From Palsa-883 sp035696165 (GTDB lineage: Bacteria; Pseudomonadota; Alphaproteobacteria; Acetobacterales; Acetobacteraceae): a DNA stretch of 64,000 bases. Positions 43,785 to 51,985 of the stretch are shown here, piece after piece; within the stretch, counting starts at the first letter, position 1, and every line of letters starts with the position of its first letter. The stretch is from NCBI GenBank assembly GCA_035696165.1, contig DASRQX010000348.1, forward strand, positions 1 to 64,000, read 5' to 3'. A program made the position numbers and the translations under genes. Below the pieces are notes generated by a model, which saw nothing but the letters and a program-made list of their open reading frames with translations, was not told where the DNA came from and ran no database searches.

Positions 43785-44585
43785 ATGCCCGATACGCACG
43801 CGAAGCCGCTGGTCGAGTACGAGCGCAGCGACAACATCGTAACGTTGACGCTCAACCGGCCGGAGAAACTGAACGCGTTCAGCGATGAGTTGGTCGGCGC
43901 CCTGGCCGACGCGCTGCGTCGTTTCGACATCGACGCCGCGGCACACGTGGCGATCATCTGCGGGCGAGGTCGGGCATTCTCGTCCGGGGCCGATGTGCAG
44001 CAGCGCCAGTTGCGCAAGCGCGAGGAGTTCGAGGCACTGGGTGGCCCGCAGGGCTGGGGCACCAACTCATTCGATCTGCTGACCCGCGCGGTGAACTGGA
44101 AGCCGGTGATCGCCGCGGCGCATGGCTACGTGATGGGGTTGGCGGTCGGTATCGTGTTCGACTGCGATCTGATCGTGGCCGAGGCGAACACGAAGTTCCA
44201 GATCACCGAGACGGGCAGGGGGCTCGGCGGCGCGAAATACTGGGCGACGCTGGCGCATCGCGGCGGCGGTGCGTTCGCCAACGAGGTGGCGCTGACCGGG
44301 CGGTTCTTCACGGCGGAAGAGGCGGCGGCGCACAATCTGATCAATCGCGTGGCGCCGGAGGGGATGCATCTGCCGGTGGCAATGGAGCTGGCCCGTTCGG
44401 TCGCAGCCAATCCTCCGCTGAGTGTGCGGTCGACGGTGCGGGTGCGGCGGTGGCACATGGCGCAACACACACGCGAGGTGATCAACATGACCGCGGGCGA
44501 AAAGCTGTATTTGACCGAGGATTTCCACGAGGCGGCGCGTGCCTTCGCGGAAAAACGCAAGCCGGCGCCGTTCAGGGGGCGATGA
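43785..44585 (+). CDS. Enoyl-CoA hydratase/isomerase-family protein
   Basis: 266 residues, GGGGGAG before the ATG. Crotonase fold: NIVTLTLNRPEKLNAFSDEL, oxyanion-hole region FSSGADVQQRQ and AAAHGYVMGLAVGIVFDCDL, Glu in KFQITETGRGLGGAKYWATL. The usual second catalytic Glu is not obvious, so hydration versus isomerisation or CoA-ester hydrolysis is open. Same strand and tightly spaced with its neighbours. Confidence 0.92.
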   Translation: MPDTHAKPLVEYERSDNIVTLTLNRPEKLNAFSDELVGALADALRRFDIDAAAHVAIICGRGRAFSSGADVQQRQLRKREEFEALGGPQGWGTNSFDLLTRAVNWKPVIAAAHGYVMGLAVGIVFDCDLIVAEANTKFQITETGRGLGGAKYWATLAHRGGGAFANEVALTGRFFTAEEAAAHNLINRVAPEGMHLPVAMELARSVAANPPLSVRSTVRVRRWHMAQHTREVINMTAGEKLYLTEDFHEAARAFAEKRKPAPFRGR

Positions 44586-44600
44586 AACAACCACCCGTCC

Positions 44601-44650
44601 GGCGGAAAAGCCTTGCCCCCGGGCTTGACCCGGGGGTAGCGCCTTCCGCC
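44601..44650. repeat. Palindromic repeat family B, copy 2
   Basis: GGCGGAAAAGCCTTGCCCCC, GGGCTTGACCCGGGGG and TAGCGCCTTCCGCC. It is almost the reverse complement of 24568-24618, sits in the only sizeable gap (194 bases) of the nine-gene cluster, and may attenuate transcription between its two halves. Confidence 0.8.
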
Positions 44651-44779
44651 ACTTTCACCCGTCCGGCTCCGCAGGCCACGTGCCGAGAAACCGAGACTTG
44701 TGCGCCGCAGCATCACCCAATGGCAACGCAGCGGCAATAAGGGCAAACTGCGCCGCAAACGCCAGACAGGGGAAACCGG

Positions 44780-45565
44780 ATGGACCTGGGTCTACGGGGC
44801 AAGGCGGCGCTGGTCACCGGCGCCAGTCGCGGACTGGGCGAGGCGATCGCCCTGGAACTCGCCAGCGAAGGCGTGCAGGTTTGCCTTGCCGCGCGCGACG
44901 CAGCGAAGCTTGCCGAAGTTGCCGCCGCGATTGCCGCTCGTGCGCAGGTGCGCTGCGTGACCTTCGCCGGCGATCTGCGCCAGGTCGAAACGGTGCAGGC
45001 AGCGGTGGCGCATGCCGTGGCTGCGTTCGGCCGACTGGACATCCTGGTGAACAATGCCGGCGCCACAAAGCGGGGCGACTTCTTTGCGCTGACCGAGGAC
45101 GATTGGCAGGACGGCTACGCGCTGAAGTTCCACGGCTATGTGCGTGCGACGCGGGCGGCCTGGGCGCATCTGAAGGCGGTCGGCGGCACGGTGATCAACA
45201 TCGTCGGCATCGGCGCGCGCGCGGGAACCGACGAGTTCACCATCGGCGGCTCGGTCAATGCCGCGATCTTGAACTTCACCAAGGCGATGGCACACCTTGG
45301 CACGCGCGAGGGTGTGCGGGTGAACGCGATCAACCCCGGTCATATCGAGACCGAGCGGCTCACGCGCAATGTCGCGCGGCTGGCGCAGGCACGCGGCGTC
45401 ACGTCCGATGGTGCGCGCGCCAGCCTGCTTGCCGCCTGTGGCACACTGCGCTTCGGCCGGCCGGACGAGATTGCTTCAGCGGTGGCCTTCCTGGCTTCGG
45501 ACAAGGCGTCTTTCGTGCAAGGGGCGCTGATCGATATCGATGGCGGCGAAAACCGGGCGCTATGA
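44780..45565 (+). CDS. SDR-family protein without the canonical YxxxK
   Basis: 261 residues, AGGGGAA upstream. Cofactor site ALVTGASRGLGEAIALELAS and LVNNAGATKRGDFFALTEDD are standard. At the active site, where YxxxK is expected, the sequence is NIVGIGARAGTDEFTIGGSV with Phe and Gly in the catalytic positions; the closing motif IDIDGGENRAL is normal. A side branch of SDRs shares a GG-x-x-N pattern here, and its chemistry is not well defined. Part of the catabolic cluster. Confidence 0.87.
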   Translation: MDLGLRGKAALVTGASRGLGEAIALELASEGVQVCLAARDAAKLAEVAAAIAARAQVRCVTFAGDLRQVETVQAAVAHAVAAFGRLDILVNNAGATKRGDFFALTEDDWQDGYALKFHGYVRATRAAWAHLKAVGGTVINIVGIGARAGTDEFTIGGSVNAAILNFTKAMAHLGTREGVRVNAINPGHIETERLTRNVARLAQARGVTSDGARASLLAACGTLRFGRPDEIASAVAFLASDKASFVQGALIDIDGGENRAL

Positions 45566-45594
45566 CGCCGGGAATACAACGGAAAGGGAACCAT

Positions 45595-46953
45595 ATGGCA
45601 ACCGATCTCACGACCTCCGACGCCACCGGTCGCCTGGCGCGATATGTGCTGGGCACCAAGCTGAAGGACATGCCGGTCGAGGTGCGCGTGGAGGCGCGGC
45701 GCGCCTTCCTGAACATCCTGGGCTGCATGCTGGGCGGCGCGCGGCATGAGACGGTGAATGCAGTGGACGCGGCGTTCGGCCCGTTTGCCGGAGCGCCGCA
45801 GGCGACACTGATCGGGCGCGGCCGCAAGGCTGATCCGCTGCATGCGGCGCTGATCAATTGCCTGGCGTCCAGCGTGCATTCGTTCGACGACACGCACGCG
45901 CTGGCGATCGTGCACCCTAGCGGGCCGGTCGCGGCGGCGATGTTGGCGGTGGCGGAGCAGAACCCGGTTAGCGGTACGAATTTCCTGGCCGCTTTCGCGC
46001 TCGGGATCGAAACGGTCTGCCGCGTCAGCATGGCATTGTCGGTCGCCCCGGCGCGCAGCACCATCGCCTGGTCGCAGACCGGCATCGCCGGTGGGCTGGG
46101 CGCAGCGGTTGCTGTAGCGAAACTTCTGGCGTTGGACGAGGACGCGATGCGCCGCGCCATCGGCATCGCTGCCTCGCAGGCGGCCGGAATGCGGGTGATG
46201 CACGGCACGATGACCACCGCCCTGATGCCGGCGCAGGCAGCGCAAAACGGGTTGGCCGCGGCGCTGCTGGCGGCACAAGGCCTCACCGCGTCGCCGATCG
46301 CGCTGGAAGGGCGCTACGGGTATCTGAGCGTGTTCGCCGACGAACCGGATGTGGATCATCTGCTTGGCGATTTCGGCGAGCGCTTCGAGGTGCTGCGCAA
46401 TACCTACAAGCCATATCCGTGCGGGATCGTGATCCATCCGATCCTGGAAGCCTGTTTGCAACTCAAGCGCGAGCACATGCCGGATCACCGGGAGATCGAG
46501 CGTGTCGCCGTCAAGGCCTCGCCGTCGGCGATGGCGCTGACCGATCGGCGTAATGCGATGGATGAGTTCCAGACGCATGTCAGCCTGTACCACTGGGTGG
46601 CGGTGGCGTTCATTCGTGGCACCGCGCGGACCACAGATATGCTGACGGAGGTGGCGCTCGATCCGGTGATCGTTGGGTTTCAGGATCGGATTACCGCGGT
46701 GCGCGACGATGCGATCACGCCGGACGCCGCCGAGGTCACGGTGTCGCTGCGCGACGGCCAAAAGCTGACCGCGCGGATCGAACATTGCATCGGCAGCGAG
46801 TCGCGGCCGATGACTGATGAGCAGTTGGAAGAGAAGTTCCTCGATCTGGCGGAGATCAGCATTGGCGTGGAACGCGGTCGGAAGCTCATCGCGGCGTGTC
46901 GGGCGATCGAAACCGCGCCGGATGTCGGGGTGATCGCGCGGGATGCGGCGTAG
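45595..46953 (+). CDS. MmgE/PrpD-family protein
   Basis: 452 residues. MATDLTTSDATGRLARYVLG, SSVHSFDDTHALAIVHPSGP, WSQTGIAGGLGAAVAVAKLL and LRNTYKPYPCGIVIHPILEA match the PrpD/IDS-epimerase/cis-aconitate decarboxylase superfamily. Known members dehydrate 2-methylcitrate, decarboxylate cis-aconitate or epimerise iminodisuccinate. No prpB or prpC is near, so 2-methylcitrate is not implied. Last gene of the cluster, 29 bases after the SDR. Confidence 0.92.
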   Translation: MATDLTTSDATGRLARYVLGTKLKDMPVEVRVEARRAFLNILGCMLGGARHETVNAVDAAFGPFAGAPQATLIGRGRKADPLHAALINCLASSVHSFDDTHALAIVHPSGPVAAAMLAVAEQNPVSGTNFLAAFALGIETVCRVSMALSVAPARSTIAWSQTGIAGGLGAAVAVAKLLALDEDAMRRAIGIAASQAAGMRVMHGTMTTALMPAQAAQNGLAAALLAAQGLTASPIALEGRYGYLSVFADEPDVDHLLGDFGERFEVLRNTYKPYPCGIVIHPILEACLQLKREHMPDHREIERVAVKASPSAMALTDRRNAMDEFQTHVSLYHWVAVAFIRGTARTTDMLTEVALDPVIVGFQDRITAVRDDAITPDAAEVTVSLRDGQKLTARIEHCIGSESRPMTDEQLEEKFLDLAEISIGVERGRKLIAACRAIETAPDVGVIARDAA

Positions 46954-46997
46954 CCGGTCGCGGCGCCGTCATCGGAGCAAACGACTACCGCGTCATA

Positions 46998-47043
46998 CCA
47001 GTGGCCCTAATGACTGACGGTTCGGCCGGGGTCGGGCCACTGG
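46998..47043. repeat. Inverted repeat CCAGTGGCCC / GGGCCACTGG
   Basis: Ten-base perfect arms spaced 26 bases apart in the convergent gap after the MmgE/PrpD gene. The surrounding words (CATACCAGTGGCCCTAATGA) recur in reverse near 19616 and match part of 27660. Confidence 0.6.
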
Positions 47044-47113
47044 CATGAGTCTCGGTTTGGCGCGCGGCCGCACTTTGATTCCCCTGGGCAACCCCGCGCG
47101 CGATACCTGACGA

Positions 47114-47142
47114 CCGAAACGCTGGAAGAGTCAGCGTTTCGG
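47114..47142. terminator. Hairpin between convergent genes
   Basis: CCGAAACGCTG, loop GAAGAGT, CAGCGTTTCGG: an 11-bp perfect stem between the stop codons of the MmgE/PrpD gene (+) and the TPR gene (-). Well placed to end transcription from both sides, although no T-run follows. Confidence 0.6.
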
Positions 47143-47152
47143 GCGCCTGGTA

Positions 47153-48430
47153 TCATTCCGGAACATTCTTTTCTATCGAGATCGTTCTGGCGGAGTCCTG
47201 CTTCGCCTTCTCCAGGCGCGCCTCGCGGAGTTCTTGCAAAACCTGCGCGTTGCCCGGATCAAGCTGAACCGCGCGGTCATAGTCCTGGATTGCCAGATCA
47301 TATTCGCCGCGATTCAAATAGGCGTTGCCCCGGCTAATGATAGCACTCGTCAAATGCGGGTCGATCCGGATCGCCTGGGTGTCATCCTGTATTGCCCGCT
47401 CGTAGTCGCCTTTTTGACTGTAGATATTCGCCCGATGTTCATAGGCTGCCGCGAATGCCGGACTAAGGCGGATCGCGCGATCGTAGTCCTGTGTTGCTTT
47501 ATCATAATCACTTGTACGCATGTAAGCGGTACCACGCGCGTCGAAGGCGCTTGCGGATTTCTGGGTCAGTTGAATTGCCCGATCAAGGTCCTGGATCGCG
47601 GCGTCGTAGTCTTGCTGGGATAGATGGACTACGCCGCGGCGGTACAGCGCCTCGGCACTCTTCGGGTCAAGTCGCACGGCGTTATCAAGGTCTTGGAGAG
47701 CCAGGTCGTACTGTGCCTGGCCGAGGTAAAGTCCACCGCGCGCGGTATACGCTGCGCCGTCGTGCGGTCGAAGCAGTATCGCCTGGCTGAAATCCTCGAT
47801 CGCTTTGTTGGCCTCGCCCGATCGCACGGAAGCATTGCCGCGCTTCATGTACAGATCGGCGCGCCGCGGTTCCAGCAAAATGACCTGATCATAGTCGCTG
47901 ATTGCTTTCGTGTAATCCTGCAGGCACACAAACGCGTCGCCGCGGCCATCAAGCGCGTCGGCGCTTTTCGGGGTCAGCCGGATCGCCCGATCGTAGTCCG
48001 AAACGGCCACATCGCACTTGCCCTTGTGTCGGTTCGCGTCTCCCAGGGATCTCAGGGCGACGGCGTCGCGCGGGTCGATCCGGATCACTTCGCCATAGTC
48101 ATGAATCGCCTCGTCGTACTTGCCATCGGCATAGTATAAACCGGCGCGCATCTTCAGTGCCTCGACGAGATCCGCGACCGGAGGATTGCTTGACTCGATG
48201 ACGGTGGTGCAAGCCTCGATGGTCTGATCGCGCTGCGTCGCCCCGCTATGATTACCACTCGCGCAGGCCTCTTGCGCCGCATGGTAAAGCGCGTCGGCCT
48301 GATCGGCCTCGGGTGGAACGGGTTTTGCTGGCGCGCAAGCCGCGATAGCGGCGACGCCCGCAATGGCGAACCCCCTGGATATCCAGGTAGCGAAACCCTG
48401 TGCCGCGGTACGATTGCCGCGCAACGGCAT
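47153..48430 (-). CDS. TPR-repeat lipoprotein
   Basis: 425 residues from ATG 48430. MPLRGNRTAAQGFATWISRG then GFAIAGVAAIAACAPAKP gives a lipoprotein signal with lipobox IAAC. Nine TPR units of 34 residues fill about 100-405, each ending in the AI.LDP type consensus (AIHDYGEVIRIDPRD; AIQDLDRAIQLTQKS; AIQDYDRAVQLDPGN). The start overlaps the GGDEF-EAL stop as TGATG, so the two are translated together. It is likely an outer-membrane-anchored scaffold partner of the c-di-GMP protein or of an exported polymer system. Confidence 0.9.
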   Translation of the reverse strand: MPLRGNRTAAQGFATWISRGFAIAGVAAIAACAPAKPVPPEADQADALYHAAQEACASGNHSGATQRDQTIEACTTVIESSNPPVADLVEALKMRAGLYYADGKYDEAIHDYGEVIRIDPRDAVALRSLGDANRHKGKCDVAVSDYDRAIRLTPKSADALDGRGDAFVCLQDYTKAISDYDQVILLEPRRADLYMKRGNASVRSGEANKAIEDFSQAILLRPHDGAAYTARGGLYLGQAQYDLALQDLDNAVRLDPKSAEALYRRGVVHLSQQDYDAAIQDLDRAIQLTQKSASAFDARGTAYMRTSDYDKATQDYDRAIRLSPAFAAAYEHRANIYSQKGDYERAIQDDTQAIRIDPHLTSAIISRGNAYLNRGEYDLAIQDYDRAVQLDPGNAQVLQELREARLEKAKQDSARTISIEKNVPE

Positions 48431-51186
48431 CAGGACGCGTTGCCCAAGCGCGCCAGGGCCAATGCCTCCGCGAGGAAGTCGCGAGTTGCCCCGGACGGCA
48501 TTGGCCGGCCAAGCAAAAAACCTTGGATCTCGGCGCACCCCATGGACCTAAGCCACTGCAACTGCGCGTGAGTTTCCACACCCTCGGCGACCACCTTCAA
48601 CCGCAGGCTGCGTCCCAATGCCAGAATTGCCTGAACGATCGCCTGCGAGCCAGCATCGTCGGATAAGGTCCGCACAAACGACCGGTCTATTTTGAGACAA
48701 TCGAAGGGAAAACGTCGCAGATAGCTCAGGCTGGAATAGCCTGTGCCAAAGTCGTCAAGAGCCATTCGCACGCCCTGATCTTTCAGACCCGACATGGCGG
48801 CAAGCGCATGGTCGCTATTGTCAATAAGGACGCCCTCGGTGACCTCCAAGGTCAGCCGCTCGCCGGGCAATCCGGTCTTGGCCAGGACCGATGCGACGCG
48901 CCCCGAGAGATCCGGTCCCAGAAACTGTTTCGGTGAAAGATTGACTGCCACGCGGAGCGATCCGGGCCACCGCATCGCCTCGGCGCACGCGGTCTCCATG
49001 ACCCAGTGGCCCAGTTCCACGATCAGGCCGGACTCCTCGGCGACGGAAATGAAATCGGCGGGAGAGATGTCACCCTGCGTTGGATGGGCCCATCGCGCCA
49101 GGGCTTCGAATCCGGTGACCTCGAGTGTCGCACTGTCAAAGATTGGTTGATAAAATACCACCAATTGCTGAAGTGCGAGTGCGCTTCGCAGTCCTTGCTC
49201 CAGAACGCGCCGTTCGGCGATCCTGATCGCCATTGCTGGCTCATACAGGCGAAATGTGCCGCGGCCCTCCTTTGCGCGGTACAGGGCGGTGTCGGCGTTG
49301 GTCAGCAATTCGTCGACCGTTGAACCATCGGCAGGGCAAAGCGCTATGCCGACACATGCGGTCAGCAGAACCTCCTGGCCGTCGACCCGATAGGGCTCGG
49401 ACAGCGCATTCAGCAGTCGGCGTGCCAGCTCTTCAGACAATGCGGCGCCGTCCACGGCGCACTGCAGGATGCAAAATTCGTCGCCGCCAAATCGGGCGAG
49501 GACGTCGTCGTCACGCAGGAGACCGCGCAATCGGTCGACGACCTGAAGCAGCACGCGATCCCCGAAGACATGGCCGTGCAAGTCATTGACGTACTTGAAT
49601 CGATCCAGATCAATCCAAAGTACCGCGCAGCCTTCGCCATTCAGATCGGACCGACCGATGGCCTCGGCCAACCGGTCCAGGAACAGCCGGCGGTTCGGCA
49701 ATCCGGTTAGGCTGTCATGCAGCGCGAGATGGGTAATTTGCGCTTCCGCGTTCTTTCGTTCGGTAACGTCGATATAGGTGCGAACCGCCCCTCCATCGCC
49801 AAGAGCATGGGTGCGGACTTCCAGGACCGTGCCGTCCACCCGTGTTTGCTCGCGAGCACCGTCCGTAGCTGTTTCGTCGGGATCGGTTTCCTCGGGGCCG
49901 CCAGACACGGCATGTTGTTCCGCAAAAGCATCGGCGTTGCCGACCGGAGCTTCTTGGTCGGCAATGTCGGATGATGCGGGGTCAGATAATGCCGGTTGGG
50001 CGGACACCGGGCCCATTGGGATCCTAAGCAGTTCGCTTGCCCGGCGATTGATGACGGAAACACGTCCTTGGGGATCAACCATCACGATGCCCTGGCTGAC
50101 CGCATCCATCGTGTCCTGCAGGACCTTTCGTGAAACGACAAGGTGCCGCGTATTGCCGAGCAGAAGGCAGCCCGTGATCAAAATCAGCAGGGTCAGGCAG
50201 ACACCGAAGATCTCATACTGCCGCGCATAAAGCAGGTAGGGCGCGAACACTTCATCGGAATTCAGGCCGACAGCGACGATGGACGCGTAATCACCCAGGC
50301 GGCGGAATGAAATGATCTGCTGTGTTCCATCAACTGGGTTCACCCACGTCACTGTGCCCCTATCCGCCTTGGCGGCTGCGGCCAGCAACGTCGAATGGGC
50401 GAGGTCCAGGCCGATACCCTTGGTAGAGTCTGAATCGGCACCAGCGGCGAGCGCTCGGACCACGCCATCGGTGCCAATGAGCATCAGGGCGCCGTGCCCG
50501 ATGTCCAGCGTTTGATGGAGACGGGTAAGCCAGGTGGGATCGACCGACGCTGCCATTACGCCCATGAACCAGCCGTCGGCCGCAATCAGCTCGCGTGTGA
50601 AGAGCACCGACCAACGGCCGGACGCGCGTCCCAGGATCGGCCGGCTGATAAACAGTTGGTCGGGAACGTGACCAACATGCGCCTTGTAGAATTCCTGGTC
50701 CGAGAAATCGATCGGCGCCGTGACCGGGCCCAGGCTGCTGGCAGTCAGCATGCCGTTCTGGTCGATCAGCGCCAGCTCCAACGCGACCCCGCGCAATCGA
50801 TTGACGCGACTGCCCCAGGCACTGATGTCGAAGTGTTTTGGATCGGTGCCGTAGACCGCTCGGACAAATCGTAACGCATCGTCAACGCCTGCGATGGTCT
50901 GACCGATACTCTCGGCCGCGGCCTGGGCGAGATTACCGCTGTCGCGCGCCGCCTGTGCCTCGATCTCCTGTCGTTGCTGCGCCAGATGCAGCCAGATACC
51001 ACACCACACCACCGCAATCATTCCGGCGGTCAGCAGCAACTCGACAATAGCACCGCGGGTCAACAACCAACGATACACGCCAATCCGGCGACGCCGGCCA
51101 GCGATGGGCAGCGGCGACCGAGGCGGTGGACCGAAAGGCCCAGCTATCGGCTTCACCTCGATGCTGTCCGGTTGCGCAAACTCCAT
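48430..51186 (-). CDS. Bifunctional diguanylate cyclase / phosphodiesterase with periplasmic sensor
   Basis: 918 residues. A first membrane segment near 50-72 (LLLTAGMIAVVWCGIWLHLA) and a second near 330-348 enclose a dCache-like periplasmic domain. Then a PAS domain (365-470, DAVSQGIVMVDPQGRVSVIN), GGDEF (490-650) with intact RFGGDEF and an RDDD inhibitory site five residues before it, and EAL (665-915) with GFEALARW, DDFGTGYSSLSYLRRF, AEGVETHAQLQWL. Both catalytic domains look competent. It controls c-di-GMP in answer to an unidentified external ligand. It is coupled to the TPR lipoprotein gene downstream. Confidence 0.93.
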   Translation of the reverse strand: MEFAQPDSIEVKPIAGPFGPPPRSPLPIAGRRRRIGVYRWLLTRGAIVELLLTAGMIAVVWCGIWLHLAQQRQEIEAQAARDSGNLAQAAAESIGQTIAGVDDALRFVRAVYGTDPKHFDISAWGSRVNRLRGVALELALIDQNGMLTASSLGPVTAPIDFSDQEFYKAHVGHVPDQLFISRPILGRASGRWSVLFTRELIAADGWFMGVMAASVDPTWLTRLHQTLDIGHGALMLIGTDGVVRALAAGADSDSTKGIGLDLAHSTLLAAAAKADRGTVTWVNPVDGTQQIISFRRLGDYASIVAVGLNSDEVFAPYLLYARQYEIFGVCLTLLILITGCLLLGNTRHLVVSRKVLQDTMDAVSQGIVMVDPQGRVSVINRRASELLRIPMGPVSAQPALSDPASSDIADQEAPVGNADAFAEQHAVSGGPEETDPDETATDGAREQTRVDGTVLEVRTHALGDGGAVRTYIDVTERKNAEAQITHLALHDSLTGLPNRRLFLDRLAEAIGRSDLNGEGCAVLWIDLDRFKYVNDLHGHVFGDRVLLQVVDRLRGLLRDDDVLARFGGDEFCILQCAVDGAALSEELARRLLNALSEPYRVDGQEVLLTACVGIALCPADGSTVDELLTNADTALYRAKEGRGTFRLYEPAMAIRIAERRVLEQGLRSALALQQLVVFYQPIFDSATLEVTGFEALARWAHPTQGDISPADFISVAEESGLIVELGHWVMETACAEAMRWPGSLRVAVNLSPKQFLGPDLSGRVASVLAKTGLPGERLTLEVTEGVLIDNSDHALAAMSGLKDQGVRMALDDFGTGYSSLSYLRRFPFDCLKIDRSFVRTLSDDAGSQAIVQAILALGRSLRLKVVAEGVETHAQLQWLRSMGCAEIQGFLLGRPMPSGATRDFLAEALALARLGNAS

Positions 51187-51201
51187 GCGGGCCCGGCCAG
51201 G

Positions 51202-51504
51202 TCAGCCACTGAAGAGCATCGGTTGGGCCTCTGCGACAGCGCGAATCCCAAGCCCGCGCTTGTTGACACACAACGCATGGCCGGAAGTATGCGCGCTACG
51301 GTGGGGATAATAAACATTCTTGCGGTCGCCGATGGATGCCTCGGGGTCGATCGTAGCCGGACATTGCCCGTCGCACTGGCGTAGCGGGCAGCGGACAAGG
51401 CTCGGCGCCGCGTCGGCGCGCGTGGAGTACAGCAGTGGGCATCGCACCACAAAATGGCGACCCAGGCCGTCACGGTCGATGCTCCAGCCCAAGCGTGTCA
51501 GCAC
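51202..51504 (-). CDS. Small Cys-rich hypothetical protein, tentative
   Basis: 100 residues, MLTRLGWSIDRDGLGRHFVV, with several Cys (VRCPLLYST; VRCPLRQCDGQCPATIDPE) and a basic middle. The codon pattern (GC at third positions) looks coding and the frame ends 15 bases before the GGDEF-EAL start, so it could lead that operon. No family is recognised and no clear ribosome site was found. Confidence 0.35.
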   Translation of the reverse strand: MLTRLGWSIDRDGLGRHFVVRCPLLYSTRADAAPSLVRCPLRQCDGQCPATIDPEASIGDRKNVYYPHRSAHTSGHALCVNKRGLGIRAVAEAQPMLFSG

Positions 51505-51985
51505 CGGCCGAGCATATCAGCACTGGTCCCAATCTCGTGTAACGCTCTCCAATTTTGGCGCAACCAGATGCCCCTCCCCGATGTCCTTGTCCAGAGGCGT
51601 CACGCCGGGTGTTGGCGGGTGCGACGTTGGACGTCAGCGTTGGCGCCAAGGCGCCTCGAGCTCTTTGCCTTCCGGTCAATGGCCTGAACCTTGCCGGGGC
51701 CTGAACCTGGCGTCGGGCGCGGCGGGCGTTGGGCGCGCTGGCGAGGTGGACCGCTCACGGATATTTGAACTGGACCTGCTCGCGCGAACGCGCCGGTCGG
51801 GCCGGCCGAGTGGAGATAATTTGGCCAATGTCGGACCAACGACGCATCCGCCGGGCACTATGTATCATGTTGGCACAGGAACAAGACCGTGCGAACCAGA
51901 TTGCGTCTTGTTTTGCGGAGGCGGAATGAATTCCGCCCTACATTTGCGCGCGGTCCACGGAAATCAATCGGCGATCATCCGCAAA
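51505..51985. other. Intergenic region with family B remnant
   Basis: 481 bases without a convincing gene. A 33-codon plus-strand frame from 51828 (MSDQRRIRRALCIMLAQEQD) is possible but has no ribosome site. A perfect palindrome GGCGGAATGAATTCCGCC at 51920-51937, followed by CTACA, is a short family B copy. Confidence 0.5.

Noticed and set aside
38210..46953. Cluster considered as a CO dehydrogenase or 2-methylcitrate operon
   Set aside because: CoxG-like and PrpD-like proteins occur, but coxM/S/L, prpB and prpC are absent.
51828..51929. 33-codon frame MSDQRRIRRALCIMLAQEQD
   Set aside because: Reads like protein but is too short and lacks a ribosome site; listed only as a possibility in the gap entry.
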